Source of the DNA: Ischnura elegans
Lineage: Eukaryota; Arthropoda; Insecta; Odonata; Coenagrionidae
Length of the DNA: 64,000 nt
Assembly: GCF_921293095.1 (NCBI RefSeq)
Contig: NC_060251.1
Coordinates: 58,297,585 to 58,361,584, forward strand
Reading direction: 5' to 3'
The position numbers and the translations under genes were made by a program. Of the stretch, positions 12,801-23,300 are shown piece after piece (the stretch's first letter is position 1; each line of letters starts with the position of its first letter). Below the pieces are notes generated by a model. That model did no database searches and had not been told where the DNA came from. It saw nothing but the letters and a program-made list of their open reading frames with translations.

Positions 12801-15800
12801 CGACCTCCGTCAACATAATAAGTGATTCAAAGTCATTTCAGCAATGATTACGTAGCCTGTATTAGGTAAACACATAAAGCTTGGGAATAGAAATCGAGAG
12901 ATACCCAATTAGCCTCCTTCATCTATCTACATTTCTGTAAGGACTTCATCTTGCTTTGCTGCTTCCGTATCTTTCACTCTCTCTCCAAAATCTTCTCTCC
13001 TCAATGATCACAGCAGAAGAACCCAATTCTCATAATTTCACAACATCAACAGCAATTATAGTGTGGCAATAAAAAAAAGTAAGAACCAATAGGCAGTAGA
13101 TCAACAAGGTGTTTCTTTTGATTTGATTGATGTTTGAATTTCCTAGATACATTCTTTATGAGTAATGGGTGTTCAAACATCGTGTTTGTCGTTTGGAGGA
13201 AGGGATATTTTGAAAGACAGTATATAATACCCATTATTGGAGGTTATTCGGGCAAAAAAATACATTTTCTGTGGTCTGGATACATTATCCAGTATGTCTG
13301 CTATTTCAATGAGTTAGTTCCACAAGGTGCAATGCCCTGCAGCCGTAACCGAAAAAAACTGTGTTAAGGGGGGGTCAGACTGTGGTAGTAAAATCACAAA
13401 ATTACAACCAAAATGAATCTATGGTTTATTAATGCATTTCCACAAATATATAGCCAAAACCAAATTCCATTCCATGAATGCTAGCAATTAAAATCTCCAA
13501 CCCCCTCCACAAACTTAGCTATTCCTTTGAGGTCAAATGTGAACTAATGCCAGTACTGTGATGCCGGTGTCACCGAGCCTAAACCATGGTTGCAACTGCA
13601 TTTATGAGGATAAAAATCCAGCATTCTCCAGCAACAAAAGAAAAAAATCTAAAATTTCTACCATCTTGTGCACACATTAGCAAGTGATTAAAAATGGGTA
13701 AATCTGGAATGTATATTCAATAACCTTAATGACTGTAGGTTACATGACGTACTTATTGGGACCTTTTGCACCCATTCCATTGAAAAACACGCCATTTTTA
13801 GAGGTGGTGGGGTAGGAAGATTGAATACAAAAGATTAAAATAAGAAATCATTGAAAGAATAGCAGATATTCCAATAAAAGGTTACCCAAACAGTATTACA
13901 AGGATTATCCACATTGTAAACAGCAAATTACATTATGAAGGAATTTTCCGCCTTAAGAACACCTCCATACTTAATGAACTCAAGGCATGAACTGAGGTTA
14001 TCAGTTTAACATGGAAAATTGCAAATGCAGATGAGATATTAAATCACAAAATATTGGCTAAAACATATCCCGCTAAACTCAATTTACTGTTTTTTCATGA
14101 TTAACTAACTCAACTGCCATAGGACTACCGACTAATTGGATATTAATCACAACTACAACTGATATAAGCAAAGGCAGATAACTTCATGTGGTTTACACAC
14201 TAAAGCCATGATTAAAAAAACCACGACCACTGCATCAGAAGGCAATCGTCACATTATAGAACACTTTTCTTACAAGCTTAAGCATAGTAAAATTTCACCA
14301 GTATTAACACAAAAATTTTGTGAACTTGGCACCATTAACGACTGCGCAAACGCTTTTCGAAGATGATACAATCAAAACATAGTAAAAATAAAACTTATGG
14401 TAGATTTCATTACTAAATCAATTTAACTTTTAATCTAATACATTAAGCCAAGCAGCTCATGAATTTTTGACATGTAACTACAACTGCAACCATTAAGGCA
14501 AGCACAGACTTTACACATCCTTCCGATGATGTGAGTCGTTATTGAAATTAAAATCACCCATGAATCACGCCTCACGTACAAATTTCAAGTTAAAAATCAT
14601 AATAATTTTATCACATTAAATTATTAGGAGTACTTACCACGGATTTAACACAATTAACAGCAAATTAGACTTTTCTCTCCTAAATCGCTCATGTGCATTC
14701 GGAAATTAGTGTGTTGCTAAAAATGCGGATACTTAAAACTCTAGAGGCCTGAAACAAGAATGAAACTTGCGATGACTAAAACAAAAAAATTCAAACCAAC
14801 GGCAATGTCTAACATGACTGCATTCTGAATTCTAAGTTCAAAGTGGTGCAATATCATCAAAATATGAAAATTTAGAACAACGAATGAGTATGAAACAATG
14901 ATGGATATAAAAATGCAATGATAAAATCTGCAAAAACGACAGATACATAATACGAACCGCCCCTTTTGACGTGAGACGGTACGCCATTCTAGGTAGTTCA
15001 ATTTCATATCATATTACTTATCACAGATCATTCAGGAAGTCAATAACTTCCAAAAGGAAGCAGCTTTAATCTCTCATAGGCAATGGGAAGGTATAAATAA
15101 AATAATAACATGTGTAAATGCCAAATCGGCCGTCCAAAACCCGTAATTACCTGTACAAAATTCTTCAGCCTTCATTCCTGCAAACATTTGCCATTATCAA
15201 TAAATTCAAAGGTTCTAGAAATCGTTGACTCAATAGTCTTTCCATAATGGCAAAACAAATACTTGAAAAACATGATAAGAATAATCACCTCCGCTTTCGG
15301 GTGGTCCTCATTGCAGGTGACGTCATACAACACGCAGTGTCATCTATTGAGATTTCTCATAGATTACGGGAGCGTAACTTGAAACGGCGTATGGAAGCAC
15401 CTTCAAAGATGTTCTGTTCTTAAGAAGGTCAGAGAGCATAAAATCACAATCGTACCTCTGAAATTGTTAAAGAGCTGAATCTAATCCGAAATGAATTTTT
15501 AACAAGTTGTTTAACGAACAAAATATAACAAAATTGCTGAAAAATTATGTTAAGAAACCACAATAATTTTACAGCCTCATCCTCACATATGTATAAGGAG
15601 ACCATGTGAAAAATAACCTCAAAAACTTAACTTGGGTAGAAAATATAGAAATTAAAATTTAATTTTTAAAGTTACATTCATTCGTCTCGACCTCTTGGTT
15701 TCTCTCCAGGATTTTGGCTGCAATACAAATTTTGAGCCCTTATGGTAGTATTGGTAGAGTCAGCAACTTAAACGTCAGCGACAGCCAAAAACCTAGAACA

Positions 15801-15870
15801 CAGAACACCGAGATTGAAATGAGAAAACGCCTATTAAATACAGGAGTTGTTCTTTCCAAATTTCGATGGT
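12801..15870. other. Intergenic, nothing recognised
   Basis: Three kilobases of AT-rich DNA. Open frames here show no domain and have low-complexity compositions. A small G/C-richer patch near 15300-15420 with GTGACGTCATAC could be a promoter-like region, and a noncoding first exon of PAK could lie anywhere here, but no splice-supported exon can be shown. Confidence 0.35.
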
Positions 15871-15879
15871 ACATTTTCC

Positions 15880-16059
15880 CCTTTCCTGGAAGCACCTACG
15901 GGAGGAAATCTTTTCCCATGTTACGAGTAGCATAAGAATATTTTAAACCTCTCTGTACAGAGCTTTCTTATTGGGAGGAGTTATCCAGGTATTTTCGTCC
16001 CTCCGATTTGGGACCCAACTCAACGGGGCACAGAGCCCCTACCCTGGCCATTGGACCCT
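15880..16059 (+). repeat. Repeat unit shared with 26680-26860 (inverted)
   Basis: This roughly 180 bp segment containing GAGCTTTCTTATTGGGAGGA and TTTGGGACCCAACTCAA is present in reverse orientation at 26680-26860. In both places it directly abuts a piggyBac-like element at the same junction. Confidence 0.65.
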
Positions 16060-16063
16060 TTAA

Positions 16064-16288
16064 CCCTATCTTTGCACGAGTCCACGGTCAACTTCTTGTG
16101 TTTCTGGTGTTCTTTCAAAACAAATATTGCATTTTATTTTCAATAATTTACTCATCTATAAGAATTAGTAACGTTTTGGAATTTTAAAGGGATTTATAGC
16201 ATTAATAGCAACAAAGTCACTGAACACAAGGTACGTATTAATATATGTCCAGAAGTTCATTGAGTCAAGAACATTTGACACGAAAGGG
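16064..16288 (+). mobile_element. piggyBac-like miniature element, TTAA flanked
   Basis: A 225 bp unit bounded by TTAA on both sides (16060-16063 and 16289-16292). Its ends are CCCTATCTTTGCACGAG and, reverse-complemented, CCCTTTCGTGTCAAATG; the CCCTTTC terminus and TTAA duplication are the signature of the piggyBac superfamily. There is no coding capacity, so movement would need a transposase from elsewhere. A longer relative occurs inverted at 26074-26675. Confidence 0.75.
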
Positions 16289-16391
16289 TTAAGAAAGACA
16301 GAAGTAGAATAAAATTTTAAAAATTTGCATGTCAGGTGTATACTGCTCCGGACAATGTATTAAAGTGATACACTGAATACACCTCAGGTGA

Positions 16392-16790
16392 TTGACACAT
16401 TCAGCCTATCTCAAACTCTTTGGACTTCAGGAAGGTAACCTATTTGATAACACACCTCTATTCAGAAATAATGGTAAAATTGGTAACTTATGGAATAGAT
16501 ATGCACATATTAGTATACATTATAGAGATTTATTGAGCAATTGTGAGCAAATAGTTATATTGGATGGAAATACCTAACAGTGAAAGTGACTTAAGGTGTA
16601 CCTCAGGGAGGTGCCACAAGTCCCCTTTGTTTCTTCAATGAATAAGTGAAATTAGTACTGCTGTCACAAGCAAAATTTGACTTTCTGCATATGATGCAGT
16701 TTTACACAGAGAAATTGTTGATAAATCTGTGGTAGAGAATTTGAAATATACCCCTTTGCCATTTACAAAAGCTGTAATGAATGGAAATTA
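16392..16790 (+). pseudogene. Non-LTR retrotransposon reverse transcriptase fragment
   Basis: Broken plus-strand reverse transcriptase. It reads HISIHYRDLLSNCEQIVILDG, then after a stop a frame giving GVPQGGATSPLCFFN, the well known GVPQGS strand of LINE reverse transcriptases, followed by ISEISTAVTSKI and LSAYDAVLHREI, which corresponds to the catalytic F/Y-A-D-D strand with the second D replaced by A. Only the palm part of the domain is left, with several stops. Jockey/CR1-like by general look. Confidence 0.6.
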
Positions 16791-16959
16791 AAATTGACTT
16801 ATTCGTTCATTTGTTCGACAAGTTCGTGGTCATGAATATCTGGAAAAAGGCCACCTTTTCCAACAGAGGCTACACCACAAACAGGGTTCCATTATCAAGT
16901 GCTGAGCCTTTCAAATCTCTGGAGGTCACTCTAACTTAGGACTTCTCTTGAGGAAAGCA

Positions 16960-17584
16960 CATACAAGAACGATCAGGCACAGCAGATAAGGGGGAAATCG
17001 AGACTTCCATGCGTTCAGCGGCAGACGAGACCTGTGACGGGTGGCGACTCAGGTGCGGACGGTGCAACGGCTCCTGGCGATGCTGGGAAGGCAGGAAGGA
17101 AGTCCGGAGGAGGTCTGACAAATGGAACGAAACCCTAGGGCGGGCTCGCGAGGATACACTCCCGGGGCAGGGTCTATAAGCACGAGCTTTTTACCTCTGC
17201 ACCCAGAAGGGGGAGGACAGGAAGGAGAAGGGAAGGAGGCGCCACCGCGATAGGAGCCCGACGACGCCTCCTGGGAGGGGATATGGAAGGAAGGGAGGGG
17301 ACGAGGAATCCCGCACCGTCACAAAGGCAGGCGGGTCCTACTACTAACAAAACCAAGCTTACGCAATTAATGTTCTAACAATCTTGGAGGACCATTCTAT
17401 GAGGAAGAATGATCCAACGATCAAATCGTTAGATAGGAGGTCTGACAGCGACCCGTGACCGAGGGGAAGGGTGCTCGGAAGAGGTCAGACAGCGACCCGC
17501 GACCGAGAGGAAGGGAGGGAAGGAAAAAGGTCCCGGCCAGAGGACAGCTCCTCAATATAAGTCAATCCTTAGGAGCAAAGGTTG
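16960..17584. repeat. G/C-rich repeat-like region
   Basis: Base composition changes sharply here to G-rich on the plus strand, with many GGAAGG and GGAGG words. A segment of about 40 bp containing GACAGCGACCCG and GACCGAG is tandemly duplicated at 17436-17520. A TATA-like GGTCTATAAGCACG lies near 17171. It could be part of an LTR or another element leader, but no LTR pair or gag/pol frame is seen. Confidence 0.35.
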
Positions 17585-17592
17585 CAGGTACC

Positions 17593-18003
17593 CAGTGACG
17601 GCGCTAGCAGGTGCGGGGCTAGGGGCGAACCTTCAGTGCGGGGCCCTTCACTTAAAATATTAAACTCTATACCACATCTACAAACTCGAGCATTTTGAAT
17701 CCCTACCACTCTCTGGCTAAGTATGTGTTCCCCTCCCAAATTCAGACTTCGTAATTACGCCGTTATGATACCATCACGCAGTTCATAAATTCATAAAATT
17801 ATAATGTAAAATAAACATAAAAAGCGCGCTTTTTACTTTAAATTACTGCATTATTATTCCTTTTTCATTATATTATTTTTTGTCTAGCACGGACTAAACA
17901 ATACAGTAATAGTTGAATTTGCATTTTCAAACTATCGTATATTTTATTTTTTTTTCACGAACGCGGGGCCCGGGGCAGTTGCCCCGCCCTAAGGCCGGCT
18001 CTG
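17593..18003. mobile_element. hAT-type miniature element with 8-bp duplication
   Basis: The unit starts CAGTGACGGCGCTAG and ends CTAAGGCCGGCTCTG, so both termini carry the CAG(T/A)G(A/C)CGGC signature of hAT elements. It is flanked on both sides by the exact 8-mer CAGGTACC (17585-17592 and 18004-18011), the duplication length expected for hAT. It is 411 bp with an AT-rich core and G/C-rich ends and has no coding capacity. It is inserted in the G/C-rich repeat region described next to it. Confidence 0.85.
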
Positions 18004-18011
18004 CAGGTACC

Positions 18012-18660
18012 GCTTGGATTGATAAGAAGGTCATTGCCCGGGGTGGGGGAGGGGTTGAGTGGGTGACTAATCGGCCTCGTCACAGGGGGAGGAGAATAGC
18101 TGGCTCACGATAATGGTGATAACCCTTTCCACGAAACTGAAGTTCCTCGAGTCACTGCGACATTGCCATCTACAGCCATCCCACCAGCTGGTGTACCCAC
18201 ACTTTCACCTGCAACTCAAGGGGCAGGACGCACACTGTCCAGCAGCTCCACTAAGAGATGCTTCCATTTCCCTCAGTACCTGTTCGGCTACCAACTTTAA
18301 CTTTCTTCAATCTTTTCTCCTAAAAATTTACCATTTTTATGTTGTTCTCCTTCTTTTCTCCACATTAGCGTCATAGGATAAATGTGGTGGTGGAGCTTCT
18401 AGTTTGAAGTACCACCACCACCACCAGTACCAGGGACCTCCACCTGGCTGAGGTTGCTGCCCTAGGGCCGAGCTCCCTGGTGAGACCGCTAGGGTAGAGG
18501 AAGCCTAATGCCAGGAAGGCACCACAGAGGCTCACGAACAGTGACTGTGAGAGAAAGGACTTCCTTCAACGTGAGACAAACGGCAGTGCATAAAGACTGT
18601 TCAGACTCTATTGCTCACTATCTATTAAACATGGTCCGACTTAAGTCTATTTTCTATTTA
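18012..18660. repeat. G/C-rich repeat-like region, continued
   Basis: The base composition resembles 16960-17584, from which it is separated by the hAT-type insertion. It contains a short inverted pair GGTGGTGG / CCACCACCACCACCA around 18389-18423. Open frames are proline/threonine rich but have no start, domain or splice context. Probably a retroelement or large transposon remnant; not identified. Confidence 0.3.
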
Positions 18661-18683
18661 TTTCAATGAAGCGAGGTTAATTA

Positions 18684-18938
18684 TTTAGGGGGAGGACAGG
18701 GGCTCGTGCCTCCCCAGACACTTATAAAAATAGACAAGGTTATTAATACAGTTATCATTACATTCATTTTGTTTTGTATATTTCGCAGCCTTAATCATTT
18801 AATTACACATTAAAATAAAGAGAATATTTCGCATTGTAATTGCTGTATGTTGTTTTTAATCTCAAATATAAGAAGACCATTTGCCTGTCAGGCCTTTCTG
18901 CCCCCCAAAAAAAAAAAAAAAGTTCTGGATCCGGCCTT
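18684..18938. mobile_element. Short insertion flanked by GGTTAATTA
   Basis: A 255 bp unit starting TTTAGGGGGAGGACAGGGG and ending in a run of C and A followed by GTTCTGGATCCGGCCTT. It is bracketed by the exact 9-mer GGTTAATTA (18675-18683 and 18939-18947). The ends are not inverted repeats of each other, so either one end is damaged or it is a different class of insertion. There is no gene. Confidence 0.5.
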
Positions 18939-18947
18939 GGTTAATTA

Positions 18948-19323
18948 CCATCTTTAGCCAACCCTTCACTTCACTTAACCTCATATGTATTATGGCAGAC
19001 GAGATAACACGAGGAAGATATGGACTGTATAACAGAGAGATTTAAGATGTCAATTTTTTCATTATTTTCTAGGACTATTGAGGATATTATTAGATGTGTC
19101 ATCAATGTAATTAAATGCTGTACTCACTATGTCAACCGAATGCATGTTTTTTTTCTTCTTTTTGTCCCTTTCCTGGTCTCGATTTGTTGGTCTTAGTTTT
19201 TCTTTCAAGAATATGACTAGTTTTATGCAGCTGCATGGATATTTATCCACTTAATAATTTGTATTTTTTTAAATTAAATCGAAACTTGAAGCTTGTACAT
19301 GTTGGAAGGGCTCCATATTAAAA
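18948..19323. other. Intergenic, nothing recognised
   Basis: AT-rich sequence. A frame on the minus strand has no recognisable content. Confidence 0.35.
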
Positions 19324-19520
19324 ATGAAAGGCACTTCGTTACTTCCACATTTTATGTGTTTAAAAATTACCACCGGTTTCGGCTGTTACTTCATTGTATA
19401 TAAAATCCTCGTACTTGATGTGATATGTTTTGACTTTATGAACTTGATAAGGGCTTAAAAGCCGAAACTGGTAGTAAATAATTTTTAAATAAATTGTGGA
19501 AGTAACAAAGTATCTTTCAT
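19324..19520. repeat. Inverted pair of hammerhead-like motifs (Penelope-type?)
   Basis: Arms of about 80 bp are inverted copies: GTTACTTCCACATTTTATGT on the left pairs with the complement of the right arm ending TTGTGGAAGTAAC. On the plus strand the right arm carries TTGATAAGGGCTTAAAAGCC followed by GAAACTGGTAG, and on the minus strand the left arm carries CAGCCGAAACCGGTGG. The arrangement core-hairpin-GAAAC resembles a hammerhead ribozyme, which is known in Penelope-like retroelements of animals. The core has drifted. Confidence 0.45.
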
Positions 19521-20307
19521 TGCTAACTTGTATTTTTTAATGGTTGGTGTCAATGTGCATGGAGCAATGTATGATCAGTGAGAGCTCACACTACCTGCTA
19601 GCAAATGCATGTACTATATTGCCTCATTTTTGATGACTATGACGAAATAGCATAATGCATGATGCATTTTGGTGTATACCCACTCCCTGCCACACATCCT
19701 TGAGGTGGCTTGCAGTGTAAAATATAGATGTGGGACATTTAAGGATATTAAAAAGCAATTGCATAACAAGTTTTCTCTCTGCACTGCCCACCTTGAAATT
19801 GAGATTGGTCTACATCCCATGATTAAGCTATTGAAGACATGAAAGTAATAGTCAGATAATACCGACTCAGTCATATCTTCATCTTGTAATGGAAGAAGCA
19901 ATCTGATAAAACAATGAGTTGAATCCTAGCACTCAACACACATGAATAGTGGCTTCATCAAAGGTTACACTGATATCCTTCATGTGCTACTTGGACAATT
20001 AGCCAGACCCTAGCATATTACATATTACCATGACATAGAAGATGTGGCCAGATATATACAACCACAATTAATTACACACCCAAAAATTTCTTGTGGAAGA
20101 AGCTACTCAGGAGGTTGACAACATAAGTTTATTTCTTCAACCATTGGCATGAAAAATGACCTGTTGTTGCTATTTACTTTAAAAAATTTACTGTTGAAAT
20201 TATGCATACAGCCTTTGAACATAATTTTGCACATCATACATGTAACTGAGAATATAATCAGATAATACTTAGGACTAATTTTTCTTACAGTGTAACAAAT
20301 AATGGAA
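19521..20307. other. Downstream flank of DRC9
   Basis: This is the 3' side of the minus-strand DRC9 gene and would hold its 3' UTR. No AATAAA signal is seen close to the stop. No other gene is visible. Confidence 0.35.
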
Positions 20308-23300
20308 TCATGGCTTCTTTTTCCCTTTTTTCTTCTTTCCTTTACCTTTTTTCTTTTTGCCTTTACCTCCCTTCTTACCCTTCTTCTTTTTAGCCCTTAA
20401 TTTTTTACGGAGCAGAATCCCTTTCCACCATGCTTGTATCCGTGTGGCCATTTTAGCTTGTAATATTTCAAGCTCAATTCTTTCTTGTTTTGCTTTCTTG
20501 TATGCCAAAAAATCATCAATTTCTCCTTGTCGAGATTCATACTACATACACATGTATTGACAAAGACAAATTACAGCTATTATTCCATTATTTATATAGC
20601 TAGTTTGTAACAAACAGAAAATTTATTAGCGGCAATTACCATATCCCACCAAATTTCCATAGTCTGAGTGGAGCAATACAATGCAACTCTGGTTTAAGAT
20701 CTGATTTCCTCAAATCATACCATTACATATTAGTCTACCATAACCAAGGGATTTCTTTTTTCTGATCGTAATCAATTTTAAACATGTACACATAGCAGTG
20801 GTGCAGCGAGGGGGGGGGGGGGGGTTTGGGGGATAGAACCCCCCTCAGAGCTCAGAGAAATTTTAAAGTATAATCCATTTTACTTAATTGGATTGATATT
20901 ATTAATAGAATAGTGTAAGGATTAATAAAATATCCCTCAGAAAGCCGTAAAACTCACCATTTTGAACCATTTATCTTAAAATTTCGCAATTTATTAATCT
21001 CGCACCTGCCGCTTATCCTGGAGGGTATTCCATACCTCCACACACTCCGGTATTACAGTCCGGCCGCCGAGAGTTGTCCGTTGACAGCTAGAAGGGGTAG
21101 GGGGCAATGTTGCCAGGTAAGAAAGGGAAACGCCCACCTCACATGTAAACAAAAGGGTTCCATGAAGAAGACTGCCGGAAGGGACGACGAGCGTGAAGGA
21201 TCCACAGGAAGAATCGCGATTCGCAGAAAGGGCTAGTTTTGGTGGTTCAGGCTTATTTCAGTGCTTCATATGCACGTGACAACGTTGTATGACTAGGCGA
21301 GGGTGTGAGGTGCATTTGGGGGACAGCGATTGGCTGCAAACCATGTTGGCGCAGGGTTCTCCGCCCCTCCTTTTGAACTGTCATCGGACAACTCTTGCCG
21401 GCTGGACTGTAGTTTCACCTAAACCCCCCTAGCCTAAATTCCCAGCTGCGCCCCCGACACATAGCACGTACACGGATCAACTTGTGAAACATGTGTACAG
21501 GTTGTCCCCGCCATCATCAAATTATAAATATGTACATATGTATATTGGCCAAGAATTGTGCCATCTGATGTGCATGACCAATAACTTAAGTTTGATTGAT
21601 GTTTTCAGTTAAGAATAAAAAAAAAAATGGACATGGAGTATTTTATGCTTATTAATATGTACTTCTTTCAGTTACTAAGTTAATAGATTTTTTACTTTTA
21701 CCGTTCCAATGAAATATAATTTAAAATTCACCAGTGCCATCTCACGGAAATCCTAAGGCAGGTGTCTTCAACCTTTTCTCATGAAAGGGCCAATAACCAA
21801 TTTCACATCATCCGGAATGCCAGATTGTTTCACGTCATTTTACCACCACATCAGTAAAATATATAATTTCAGAGTTCAATTACCTTTATTTGTTAAAAAG
21901 TTCAAACAATCAAAGCAATTTTTGACACTGCTTATATTTGACAAGTGTGTCAATATTTGATTAATGATACAATATTTTCTCTAGCCCATAGTGGCCACAA
22001 GAAATTGTCCGCCGGGCCAACGGATGAAGACCCTTGTCCTAAGGGAAGGTTTTTAAGGAAATAACCTGGTATGGATCGGTGGCAAACGTTAAGTGTTAGC
22101 TGAGAAACAAAGAATGCTATATTCTTCCATCAAACTCAACTTGACAATTGAGAGATGAAAAACTATGCATAGTCTAAAGCAGTGGAATAGCAAAGGGGGG
22201 TCTTGGGGGATGAAACTCCCCCCCCCCCCCCAGAGCTCAGAGATTTTTTTAAGTTTAATAAACTTGAGCAGGCTGAACAGTTCAACTCTTTAGGCAGTAT
22301 GTTAGAGGAACACGGATACAGTAGTACGGACATTAGGAAGAGAATTGCATTAGCAATGGAGGCGCTTATGAACAGGAAGGAGCTTCTGAGAGGATTGTTA
22401 TGTAAAAGTTTAAAGAGAAGGTTAGTGAAGAGTTTGACTTGGAGTGTAGCGCTCTACGGTGCGGAAACATGGACATTGAGGAAAGAAGACAAGAGAAGAT
22501 TGGAGGCATTTGAGATGTGGATGTGGAGAAGAATGGAGAAGGTGAAGTGGACGGAGAGGAAAAGGAACGACGAAGTGCTGGATGTGGTTGGCGAGGAGAG
22601 GCAGCTTTCAGATGAGGTATGGAGGAGACAGAATGTATGGATGGAGCGAATACTTAGCGGGGATGGGATGTTGAAAATAGTGTTAGAAGGTAGAATGTTA
22701 GGGAAACAAGGGAGGGGAAGGAAAAGAATAGGATTTTTAGTTAGATTGAAAGGGAGTAGGCCTTATAGTGAATTGAAGAAGGCAGTGCTGGAAGGAAAGG
22801 GAGGTTCCCAAATCACTTCTTTAGTACTCCATGGAAACCTACCTTAATCGGTAGAATACTATAATAATAATAATAATAATCCATATTAGTTAATTGTATT
22901 AATATTTTTTTATAAAAATGACTGAGCATTAATGAAATACCCCTCATAAAGCCGTAAAACTCACCATTTTGAACCATTTATCTTAAAAGTTTTCTGGGGG
23001 AGGGTCCCTACACCTCCCACTTACCCTGGCAGGTGTTTCATTCTCCTCATACGCTCCAGTATTAGTTGTACCTAAAACTCCCTAGCCTTAATTCTTAGCC
23101 GCATACCTGTCCTAAAGACTATAATCTCTTGAGCGATTCTAAGTCTCAGCAAATGACCCATAGAGGGTAAGGTTGGATTGGAAAAATAAATATAGGCTGA
23201 CAGCTTTGCCTCCAGTGCACATGTGAAATCAGGCGATATTATAAAAGGTATGTATTTAAAATCAAAGAATGGAATGAATTGGACAGCCTGATCCAAACAA

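Noticed and set aside
22203-22258. ATG upstream of the LINE frame
   Set aside because: This start and its proline codons belong to the hAT copy into which the LINE inserted, not to a gene.
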